Assembly: GCA_022316685.1 (NCBI GenBank)
Contig: JAKJHU010000083.1
Location: 2,232,001-2,296,000 of the forward strand
DNA: 64,000 nucleotides
Reading direction: 5' to 3'
Origin: Progne subis subis
Taxonomy: Eukaryota; Chordata; Aves; Passeriformes; Hirundinidae
The notes under the pieces were generated by a model that was given only the letters and a program-made list of their open reading frames with translations, did not search any database and was not told the origin of the DNA. The position numbers were made by a program, and so were the translations under genes. Positions 35,791 through 48,800 of this stretch are shown in pieces (positions within the stretch are counted from its first letter, which is position 1; every line of letters starts with the position of its first letter).

Positions 35791-38700
35791 GGAGGGTCGA
35801 GGTGTCGCAACTCGTTGCTCTGGCTACAGGCACGGATGGTGACCTGCTCTAAATCCAAATGTGACCTATAAATGGATAGGAAAAACAGCCTGTGCCATCT
35901 GCAGATCGCGGGCTGTGGGGCGGCCTTTTATACGAGTTCCTGTCGGGCGTAGTTCTCAAGTAACCGCTGTTAGCCATTTAGGAGCCAACATTGTCACAAC
36001 GGTTTATTAAACCTAATAATGAGTTCTGATTTCCTGTGTGCACTCAATGTGATCCCATTGCCACGCAGCATTGGGGTTGCCTAGTCCGTGTTTCCCTCTT
36101 AAGTATAGACTTGCCTAGAGAAGCAATCCTGCATCTGTTCTCAGAGTGAAGAGGTTAAGTAAGTTCACTAGGCCTGTGCAACAGTCCTGAGAGTTACGGG
36201 TTTAACCTGCCATTTAAACTGACTTTGTTCATGTTTGGGCTGAGTGTTACGTTTAATGCCTCACATGCTGCTCATGGTGTTCAAGTTTAGAATTTCGTAC
36301 ACATAGGTATAAAAATTAAAGGGGAAGATGGTAACATGGGCATCTTTGTTCAATGGGGTTTATTACTTTTCATATTAACTAATATGGTTAGGCAGAAAGT
36401 GCTACTGAGTCACTCCTTGATGAACTTTTGTTCTCTTTCTTGTTTGTGTCAACAGAGTTATCCAAGAATTACTTGTCTAAGTGGAGTCATGATGTCCTTT
36501 TGTCCTGGTTTCTGTCCCCTCTTGACTCTTAGTTAATGTTCAGCAGTCCTGGGTCATTGGCTGTGAAATGTGTTGAGGGGTCCCAAATGGACCATAGGGG
36601 TTGGCTTCTTACTTTGGCAGGTTTCCTCAAATTTTCGATCTAGTTTATTTCAGAATTGGGGTGTTGTTACCTGCTGATCAGAATACTTAATTTTGTATCT
36701 TGTGCTGGTGTGAACAGAAGAGGGAGACAGGAGCATCACTAGCTCTGCTGTCGCAGGCTTTCAGGTTACAATGTGGAAATCAACTGCTAAATACTGAGTG
36801 GCTTTGGTCATGCTCATGTGTCCTGTGTTCAAGAATTCTTACAACCTGTTGCTTGGGAAATAAAAACTCTTCATAGATAGTATTTCTTGTAAAATGAGTA
36901 ATGCTTTGGCTTCTCTTTTGAAACTAAATGCTAGATTATGATCAGCAGGCTTTTCTGCCTCTTCAGTGCTTCAGAAGACAGAGCTGTACTTGCTGTCACT
37001 TTGGAGTTTCATCATTCTTGTCTCTGCCTTGTCCAATTCAGGTGTGGTGCTGTGGGTTGGTCACAGCAGCCTGGGGAGCTCCTGCTGATTTCCCAACGTA
37101 TACCTCTGATAAATCGGCCTTGCTGAAGGGCTTTGCCTGTGCTGGCTCGGGCAGTGGCTTTTATCTGCTCTGTCCTTTGACTGAAGGAGTGAAGTCCTGC
37201 TGATACTGGCTGCAAGTGCTCTTTGTAGGTCAAAAGAAGCACTGAAGTAGAGTGAAGAGAGTTGCTCCTCTTCTCTTGCATGCTAAGGAACTGCTGGTAT
37301 CCAGAAGAATCCTGAGTAATCTCGGAGGTGAAGTTCAGCTTCCTTTTTACTATCAGAAGCCCAGGTTTAATTGTATTTTAGTTTGTTAAAACAACAGCAA
37401 CTTTGGAGGGCATCTAAGCTAAAAGCCATAAAATGAGGAGTGTTACAGTGGAGCTTTGTGTAAAACAGAGTTAAACATTGCTGAATCTCATGCACCTCTC
37501 CTGCTCTAAAAGTGTTGAATATGTTTAACTGCAAAGCCACAGAAAGACACAGTCTTCTCCTTCAGTGTATGAGACAGAAAATGTGTCAGTGGTCTCCTAC
37601 AATTCTAGGAGAATCACCAGGAAACTCCCACTTTGAGGTTTGGTGCTCAGGTTTCTCTCAGAAATTTCAGATGTGACCTAGGTAAGTGCTGTGGTGGCAC
37701 AGAGATCTTTGTCATCAGTTCCTGCTGTTTAGGGATTGATGTATGGCCATCACACAGAACAAGGTCTAAAATTGATTCTTAATAATGTTTCAGCTTCCAG
37801 CTGCAGTTATGGAGGTCTTTAGGAGGAGTTTAGGTAAATTACTGCCTTCTCCCTCCTCTAGAAAGGTAAGGTTTGAGGTGAGAAAGCACAGCTAGGCTTG
37901 AGTTTCTGGACAAGTTTTGGAAGGTAATCCAGGAGGCAGTGCCTTGCTATATCTTGCAGAATTTGACCTGTCTCAGAAATGCAAGATGAGGCTGTAGTTG
38001 TAATTTTGTTTTCCATTGCTACTTTTCCTGCCTTGGTGAGGTAAAAATCTGATTCTGGTATGTAAGAAGGGAGGGGACGACGACACATGGATAGACAGGA
38101 CAGGCTGCTTTGTGTAACACATCTGAGCTGCGGAAAACAGTGATAGCTGTGACTGAAAACTTTCCAAGACGACTTTGTTAGCTTTCTTGCAGAGGGCTTA
38201 CTTAAGGTGGCCTTGATAGATAAAAGGAGCAGCTGGAAACTTGCCTGTGATGACAAAATGGAGGAGTATTGACTAACAGAGAAGTGTTTGAACTTGGGCG
38301 GTTTTTACTGTGCTCATTTTTTTTTCTCTTGGAAGTAAATGAAAACTGTAATGGTGTCCAGAGTGCTTGGAGGCTCTCCATTTAAGGACTTGTCTTCTGA
38401 ACCGGCCTTTCCTGGATGTTGCTCCTTGAAGGTGGCTGTTGGCTCCCTCTGAAAAATGAATCCTTAGGGTTCACAATGCTGGGGAATTGTGCCCTGTGTT
38501 AGGCTTGTTGGGATGCGGGCAAGTAAAACCAGTGTCATCTGCAGCCAACTCTCTCTGGTGAACCTGATTGCAGTTCCAGATCCTTTACAGGGAGGATGCA
38601 GAAGTTTAACATGGAAATACTGGTGAAGAGAAACTTCAGGCAAACTGTTTGAATGTATCTGAGGATGGAACAGCATGATTGTAATCACATATGTATGGCA

Positions 38701-39341
38701 GCTGTAACCTTCCACTGCTCTTGAGCTCAGAGGTGGAAAGGGGCCTCTGAAGATAGAGGTTTTTAAATGAATCTCAATCTTGAAGGATTCTTGCACAGAG
38801 ACTGGTGTTTGACTTCACATTTCTAGTTCAGTTTGTATATTTTTTGTATAGCAGAGGAGGAGAAACTTGAGGTTTTCTTTTTGAAGGGGCAGTTAAAAAG
38901 GAAAAAAACTGAATCAGATGTAAAACTTCTCTTTGGACATTCCTTTGGTGTAGTGAGGAGTGAGCTTCTGTCCCTCGTGCAGCTTCTGACTCAGACTGGC
39001 AGAAGGACGGACTAACTGTAGGTTGCCATTAATCTTGGTATAAAAGCTCCCCCACTGTGTGTCTGGAGCAGGTCTGGCTCACCTGTCAGGCATTTGTCTT
39101 TCACCATGTGTTACCTTGTCTGTTTCTGTCGCTGCTTCCTGTGGGACGCTGCCAGCAGGACTCAGTCCTGTTTACCTCGTGTTGGAGTCTCGAGTTCATG
39201 GCTGGGAGTGAAGTCTCTTCAGGTGTGCTGCAGTTCTCTAATAGCTGGTGCCTACTGTTTTGCTCTTGTAGTAGATTTTATGTTATCATTTGACAGTGTT
39301 TTAATGTGAGGGCTGTTTAAAAAGGTTGTAATGAAGTGAAG

Positions 39342-39372
<31 letters not shown>

Positions 39373-41340
39373 TAAAATTCAGAGACCCCCATCTTGGCCC
39401 TGTTGCAAATGAAAAGCAGCATCCACTCGGATGCCTGAGCCCAGCTCCCACAGTTGGCTGTGCCTGTGTTTTTCCTGTTCTGCAGTGTCAACACGGTTGC
39501 TATGAAAACAGGCATAAACAATGGCACAGTGAGTGCCAGCTGCTGCCAGCAGAGCAGGCAGTGCTCAGCCCTGGGTGTCCTCAGAAGCCGCTGGAAATCT
39601 TGAACACTGAAATCAAACAGAGAAGACTGAGTTATGTGTGAAATCAACTGAATCTCTTGAAGTGCTCCAACAGCCAGTTGTTTTAACTTTGTTTAGATGT
39701 GTCTAAGGTCTTCTTGCAGCTTTTCACTCCAGAACTTCATTTTGAGGGCAAAAACTTCCATCTGGTCCAGCTGGAAGTTAGATATGGGATTACAGAAATG
39801 ACATGCTAGAGTATGTACCTCTTGTATATTAAATTCTCAGCCATTTACTGTGGTTGGGATAACCACTTCTGTGCAGAAGGCCATCAGAGAGAGGAGTGGA
39901 TAAAAAACCGCAGTACCTCTGTGAAACATTGAGCTACTTTGGAAATAGCTAAATAACAATTCAAGTTTAGATGCACGCTCTGTATTTAAGAGCAAAATGT
40001 CAGAACGCTAATTCTGGTTCCTTCTGGAGGTTATGTGTTGTTCTACTGCTCCTGTAGTGGCTTTCTTCAATACTCAACTTGTGGTATGTTCTGTAATCTG
40101 GGATGCTGGAGGTCTGGGAGGAGGGAAATCATTCTGTAACATGAATAAACGTCAGGGTTACAGGGGGATTACCTTGGAGGGGGGTTCAGGTAAACTTCCA
40201 AACATGCCAAATAATGATTCTCCTTCTGGGTAAAGAATAACAAGTTTCGAGAGAGTATGTGAGGTATGTAAATTTCAGGAGACTTCATCAAAACAAAGCA
40301 TGATGTGCATATTTTTACACCAGTGTACTTTAAACGTGTCTTCAAGCACACTTTAAAAAAGCTTTGGTTTAAATGTGTAACTTCCTTGTTCTTTTCTTTC
40401 TGGGTCTGGAAGTGTTGTGTGAGTGTCCTGCAGCTCAGGGGAGGTGTGGCAGTGTGAGCACAGTGTGGAACCTGCCCCATCCACCGTGGGCTGTGCAGGC
40501 TGGCTCTGCTCGTGCAGTGCTGACCTCCATTCCAGTGGGCAAAGCAGGGTTCCTGCTGTCAGAACTGCCTGTCTGATGCTTCCAGAGCACTTTAAGGATG
40601 TTTTTCCCAGTTGGCAAGTGACTGCTGCCAAAACATCTTCAAACATTTTCTTTCATGTATGCCTGGAGTGGAATATGCATCCTGAGCTATAAGTTAATTA
40701 CAAATTGTAGTTTTGCTTTTCAGAGTTAAATTGCTGTTTAGGTCATAAAAGACCTAAAATCTTCAAATGTTAAGCTAAAGGGCTTTGAATGCTTTCGGTT
40801 TAATACTGCCTATTCTTACACTTGGCTTCCAGTGAATAGAGGTGGTAGCTGCCAGGCAGGTCCTTCAAGAGAACATGTAACAACTACTAGGAGGATACTA
40901 CTTGTAGAGATTAAGTAACTGGCTTTGAGTTTAACTCTCAACAATAAGGAAGAAGGTGCTTTACTGAAAGGGGTAATGATGTTAAGGCTGCTACTACAGT
41001 AGTTAAAGGGATTTCCTTCTCTTTTTCCCTTTTCCTGAACATTTTGTAAGTTCCTGAAGTAAAGGGTGGCTACAAAATAATTAGAGGAAAAGTTACATAG
41101 CATGCTGTTTGTTCAAAGCTGTCCTACTCAAAGCAAAGTGGAGGCAAAGTTTTACCCTCTGCAGCGGTTTCAGTAGTCATGATCAGATATGGTACAAGAA
41201 AGTCTTGACTTAGCTGGAGGTCCTGTATGGTTTGCATTGCCTTTGCTGAGGGGCTGGGAAACCTCTGAATCTCTCATTTTAGTGTAGCCTTTGGCTGGAA
41301 GAGCAGAAGGTGCTTAGAAATATCTTTCTTGTTCAGACAG
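35103..41340 (+). other. CNBP: CNBP intron 1
   Basis: About 6.2 kb separates the promoter from the first coding exon. In human this intron holds the CCTG repeat that expands in myotonic dystrophy type 2. Here I see no TCTG or CCTG array; the only simple repeat is a (TG)n(TA)n tract at 39,345-39,371. No internal gene, CR1 copy or LTR was recognised. Confidence 0.7.
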
Positions 41341-41353
41341 GTGATCTGCAGCC

Positions 41354-43190
<1,837 letters not shown>

Positions 43191-44055
43191 TTATTTTCCT
43201 TGTCGCCCCTCCTTTTTCTGATTGATGGTTGTATTATTTTTCTCTGAATCCTCTTCACTGGCCAGAGGTTGGCAGATAGAGGCTACTCCCAGGCCAGTGA
43301 GCTTTACTTGCCGTGTAAAAGGAGGAAAGGGGTGGAAAAATCAACTTTCTGCATTTAACTACAAAAATGTTTATGTTTAGTTTGGTAGAGGTGTTATGTA
43401 TAATGCTTTGTTAAAGAACCCCCTTTCCGTGCCACTGGTGAATAGGGATTGATGAGTGGGAAGAGTTGAGTCAGACCAGCAAAAACCCTCTCTGGGTTAC
43501 AGGGAAGTGATCCTATGCAGGAGGAAAGAAATTCTGGAAGTGTCTAAACTTCCTCATAACTTTTATTTTATTACAATGGCCTTGGATTGTCTGACCTCAG
43601 TAGCTGTTAACACCAAGTGATATCTGCATCAGGCCCTGCCTAGAGCATATAGCTGAGTGGGAGTAAACAAACAAGATGCACATGCCTGTTAATGGCCATG
43701 AGAGAGAGAGAGAAATCTGAAATAAATCTAAAAGTAACAGTAATTCAGTCAGTGGATGTTAATGTTGGAGATACAGAATGCAATGGGAAGCTTTTGAATA
43801 AATATCTCAAAGTCAATCTGAAACCCAGACATCAGTGCTCATAGCATAAACAATTTGGAGCTATTCAGGAGTTGCAAATAAATGCATTTTCACAGAAATC
43901 AAGATGTTATTTTTGTATACTATATCACTTAGACAACTGAGTTTCATTTGCTTGTAATCGGTTTTTAAAGTAAGATGGTAAGAGCAATTGAAGTCCTAGA
44001 ACATAGAAAATGTAATTTTAAACTATCAATAAAGCTGGAGGAGGAAGGGGAGTTT
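43191..44055 (+). other. CNBP: CNBP 3' UTR with polyadenylation signal
   Basis: The untranslated region runs from the TAA at 43,188 to an AATAAA at 44,028-44,033 (ctatcaataaagctggagg), so cleavage is expected near 44,050. Weaker AATAAA hexamers occur at about 43,722 and 43,798. Long stretches, for example around 43,195-43,330, 43,365-43,450 and 43,890-43,960, look nearly identical to the human CNBP 3' UTR as I remember it. Confidence 0.85.
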
Positions 44056-45240
44056 GGCTAAAGTTCCTTCTGTTTATTTTTGGTTTTTTTCCTGTACACA
44101 GTGCAAAACAACATATTAAAAGGGGTATGTGGAGGTTCATCTTGGCCTTTTCTTTTGTGCTGTCTCATGTTCAGGTCCTGTCTGCACATACTCATGGCAG
44201 TGGGGTCTGGATGCAGGGCTGACTGATCTGTCATCATCTGTTGGTGCAGTTAAAGCATTTAATGGGAAAACCATTAAAGGAGGAGGTTGCTGGAGGTGCA
44301 GGGAGTTCCAAACTGAGTAGATCAGTTCTGTCCAGCAGTATTTGAGTTTTCAGTGGCGCTAAGAACTTTAAGCACCTGCGCTTGCCTTGTCTCCTGGTGG
44401 TTGTGCTGCATTGGTTCACTGAGGGTCAGTGACCAGCTGAGAAAGGAGCTGACAAACCGTCGATCTTCACATCCACTCAGTGAATAAAGTCTTGGTGTGC
44501 AGGAGCTCTTGGTTGACTAGTGCTTCACCCTAAGGCAGGACTGGGGAAGGGGTGTCCTGATGTCTGGTGTGAAGGGTGGGCTTTGCTTGGAGTGCCTCTG
44601 AGCTGCTGGCCATGCTCAAGCTCTGGCAGACCTGTGGAATCTGCAGTTAGGGGCAGGGATGGGATGCTGGAGACATCTGAATTGGCACTGGCACTTGTAT
44701 ATCTGTTATCATTGCTAGTTACTGTCAGTTCCTGTTAATTCTGGAAGCAAGGTTGAAATGTGTGGATTGTCCTGGGGTACTGCAGGTACACAGCACGTGT
44801 TGGTTCACCCTGGTAGGTTGGGACAAATTAAGTCTGCACACAATTGTCTTAGTCAAACAGCAGTAAAGTTTGGACCTCTCTGATTACAAAGACCTAGAAG
44901 TCTTTGGAACTTAAATGAGAACTACAAAGTGGTGTTTTCCTCTAAAAATTTCTATTTTATACAAAGAAAACATTTAGAAGCTGAGGAATACAAACCAGGC
45001 TGTAAGTTCTAGGAGAAAATTACTTCAAAAGTAGATGTCTCTTCTTTGGTCATCTTCCTGTGAGAACATTGCTGCTGTTCATAGTTTCTCCCAAGTGAAC
45101 AGGAGCTGGACAAGAAGCAAGTGGTGATTTCATACGCTGAACCTGGGAACAATCAGTTCTTCGTATGTTTCATGTTGATCTTTTTCTGAGGCAACTTCTC
45201 ATTCATTATGGCAGACTCACGAAGTGGTTAGAGAGGAGGA
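44056..45240. other. CNBP-ISY1 spacer
   Basis: About 1.2 kb without a supported gene. A further AATAAA at about 44,483 and an atattaaaagggg at about 44,113 could serve as distal polyadenylation signals for CNBP. Confidence 0.6.
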
Positions 45241-45249
45241 CTGTTCATT

Positions 45250-45475
45250 GGGAACTGAGTGACAGGACAAGGGGCAATGGAACTGAAAGAGGGCAAATTT
45301 GGATCAGGTATTAGGAGCTGCTTTGCTTGTGAGGGGAGGTCCTGGCACAGGCTGCCCAGAGCAGCTGTGGCTGCCCCTAGATCCCAGGCAGTGTCCCAGG
45401 TCGGGCTGGACGGGGCTGGGAGCCGCCCGGGACAGTGGCAGTTGTCCATGCCATGGCAGGGGTGGCACCTCCGCG
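45250..45475 (+). mobile_element. CR1 LINE 3' fragment beside the ISY1 promoter
   Basis: Sense-orientation CR1 sequence: gtgacaggacaaggggcaat, ggaactgaaagagggcaaat, aggtcctggcacaggctgcc, cagagcagctgtggctgccc, agtgtcccaggtcgggctgg and then a diverged GC-rich tail ending ccatggcaggggtggcacc. It lies within ~200 bases of the ISY1 start codon. Confidence 0.85.
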
Positions 45476-45479
45476 TCCC

Positions 45480-45850
45480 CCGGGTCCCTTGGCTTCCGCA
45501 CCCCTCCATGTCTGCCCGCCCCGTGCGCGGGGTCACCAATCCTGCGCGAGCGGGACGCGCAGGCGCGCTGGGCACGGGGCCGAGAGCAGTTCCGGGGCGG
45601 GGCGGGGCTGCGGGCACCGCGCGTTCGGAGGGACCGAGAGGCTCCGGGGCACGGCGGGACCATGGTGAGTGCCGGACTGAGGGGCTCCAGGGCACGGCGG
45701 GGGATTGCGGGGCTGAGGGGCCGCTCAGTACTTGCTGGCACCTGGTTCCCCTGCGCGGCGAGGGGCTCGGAGGGGACCCTGCCGCAGGCTGGAGCGCTGG
45801 AGCGCGGCGGGGCCGGGGCTGACCGAGCCCGCTCTGTTTGTGTCTTGCAG
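45480..45850 (+). promoter_or_regulatory. ISY1: ISY1 CpG-island promoter
   Basis: A GC- and CpG-rich TATA-less promoter. Motif matches in order are CCAAT at 45,536-45,540, an NRF1-like cgcgcaggcgcgc at 45,556-45,568, an ETS-type agttccgg at 45,588-45,595 and Sp1-type ggggcggggcgggg at about 45,595-45,608. The ATG lies at 45,662, so initiation is expected around 45,600-45,640. Confidence 0.75.
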
Positions 45851-48800
45851 GCTCGCAACGCGGAGAAGGCCATGTGAGTGCGGCCACCACTGCAGCGCGG
45901 GCACCGCTCGGGTGCACTGGGTCACCCCGGCTCAGGCTGCGGCCAGACCTAGTCTCACACATCCGTGGCCGCTGGCCCTGACTGTACTTGATGTCACACA
46001 TCTGTGCCTGGCTGGCCCGTAGAACTCGCTGTTCAGCCTCTTTTAAAGCACCGACAGTTTAATGATGCTTTTGGGTACTCAGTTGTACGTGTGCTGGCCC
46101 AGAGGCAGTGGGAGTTGGAGGGCACCTGCACACGCGGTGCTGTGGAGCTCCTGTAGCTGTGCTGGGTGCTTCTGTTCAGCAGTGTACTTGTCCCCCTGCA
46201 GGACTGGGGGCTAAATACACTGAAATGTGTTGTAAAGGACCCTTGTGGTTTCAGGCAGTTCCCATTTTGGGAGCAGAGATGCCAGGCCAGAGAGGAGGAA
46301 TCAGTCATCATTGCTTTACTTGAGGAACGAACCACTGAGGATTTCTAGTGTTGAGAAGTCATTAGCTGGAAGAGCTGGAGGTGCTCAGTGAATGTGTTCA
46401 GGCCTTTGTTTTCTACAGACTAATGAAGTCCATAATAAACATCCAGAGCTAAACTTGTTCCTGTTGGAATGTGGATTTGTGAAAGTAAATCTGCTTTCTT
46501 CTCTTTAGGACGGCCTTGGCAAGATTTCGGCAAGCCCAGCTTGAGGAAGGAAAAGTCAAGGTGAGATGTAAATGCCCTGGAGGTTTGGTAGCTCAAGTCA
46601 AGGAGGAAGACAGGCCTTGTTCAGAGCCCAGGTGTCCTGTGCTTGACTCCAGTTACAAGGAAAATACTTCAGCTGGCTGTATTTCACACTCACAGGAAAA
46701 TTCTCCACTAAAGTTTCTCCAAACCTTTTTTAATTTTGTATTTCATACTGCATATTGTGCAGAGGAAGGGGTTTAATACCTTCTAATAAAAGGTGGAGCT
46801 TTTAGTAAAAAGGTAGAGCCTTTTAATAAAAGGTAAAGCTGTGGGGAAAGGGACAAAATAACTGCACACAAAACCCTAGAAGCAAGATGATGCATTAGTG
46901 TGTGTAAGCAAGCCAATGGAATGTGAAGGAGGTTGAGAAGAAGGTACTCTTTATAAACTGGAAAAAAATGCATTCTTTCATGGTAGCAGTTGAGAAAAGC
47001 TTAACCTTAAGGAGGTGGTGTGTGCTGTAAATGGTGAAACCATCCAGAATGGAACATTTGTTGTATTGGAGAGGATTATGTGGTGTTTTGAAAAGGAAAA
47101 CAAACAAAAACCAAAAAAAACAAAAAAACACAAAAAAAAAAAAAAAAAAAAAAAAACAAAACAGGTGAAAGATTTTGGTTTGGATAAAGTGGATTTAAGT
47201 AGGTTTTTATAGTCTGTGGTAGTTTAGTTTGTACATAATTATTGTTCACCACTTACTAAAAATCCATGGGAGCAGAAGGCCCTGGAGCTTGGTAACATAA
47301 TTTGGCATTAATGGAGCAGTAAAGCCTGTGTGAAATGCTGTGTGTAAGTGCTCAGCTGAATTTGATGTGTGTGGTTTTCTGTCTAACAGGAGCGAAGGCC
47401 TTTCCTTGCATCAGAGTGTAATGAGCTGCCCAAAGCTGAGAAATGGAGGAGACAGGTAATATCAGCCTGTGGAATTTCTAATTCTATAGGAGGTAGAATT
47501 TCACGCTTCCTGTTTAGACAGGCTGCTTACAAGGGATTTTCCACACTTGTCAGTATCCTGACAGTTAACGTAGCTCCTACCACATCAAGTTGCCCCAGGG
47601 CCAAGTCCAGTTGAGTCTTTAACATCTTAAGGGGGTTAGATTCCAGGTTTTTGGGGCTGCTGTTCCAGTGTTTGATTATCTTCCTAATGATTTGTCTCCC
47701 CTTGAATTTAATCATTATTTCTCCAGTTTCAACTTGTTTTTTATTGCTACTTGTCCTATTGCCATGCACTTCTCAGACAATCTGGCTCTGTCTTCTCTGT
47801 TCCCCCCACTAATTTAGAAACTAATTTCTGTGTTCCTATTTGACTAGATCATTGGGGAGATTTCAAAGAAAGTGGCACAGATCCAAAATGGTAAGATTTG
47901 TCTAACTATGTTGTATTGTTTTGAATATCCAGTCACAAGCATTTACAGTAAAAAATCCCATTTCATATGAACTATGCTGTTTCCGTTGCATAAATTGTGA
48001 AATCCCTCTGGTGTTTCTGTAAGCTGCCCGATTTATTGGTTTTTTACTCTGTTACAGCTGGATTGGGTGAATTCAGAATTCGGGACCTGAACGATGAAAT
48101 AAACAAACTTCTGAGGGAGAAAGGACATTGGGAATACAGAATAAAGGAGCTGGGAGGTCCTGATTATGCTGTAAGTGTGGAATGTGTTGTACTGCATGGT
48201 TGTTCTGCTTGCAAGTGAAGTGACTGCTGAGAAAAATATGTAACATTTAGTTACGTGTGGATGGCTTGGCCAGTGTTATTTTTATTCAGCTCCTAAAATG
48301 TTTGGCTGCATTAGAAGAAAGTTTTAAACTATGAACTGTGTTTATTTTCCAGAGGATTGGCCCGAAAATGTTAGATCATGAAGGGAAAGAAGTTCCAGGA
48401 AACAGAGGCTACAAATACTTTGGGGCTGCAAAAGATTTGCCTGGAGTTAGAGAGCTTTTTGAAAAGGAACGTGAGTAAAGAGCAGCTCTTCCCAGACGTG
48501 AATCTGTGTAGTAGAATGTCTTGAGTAAAATGCTGTTGTAGTTTGTTTTGTGTTGGTAACAACATTTCTGAATGTCTTAGGTCACCTCAGTGAGACACTG
48601 GGCACAGGTAAATTGATTAAATGCTAAGAGCTCCTTTGGCTGTTTGCAATTAAGGAAATGCAAAAAAGGAGTAAACTGGTTTCTACTGGGAATTCCCAAT
48701 GGTAAAGACTGATGTCCTATCAAAACTTTCCAGAATAACAGGAAACTTTAGTGAGATGTTGTAAATAGTATTCAGAGTTCAGGACTAGAAAAAAAATGAA

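Noticed and set aside
45228..46022. Frames up to 257 codons around the ISY1 promoter
   Set aside because: Composition artefacts of the CR1 fragment and CpG island. The true ISY1 coding bases here are only the ATG and the 23-nt exon.
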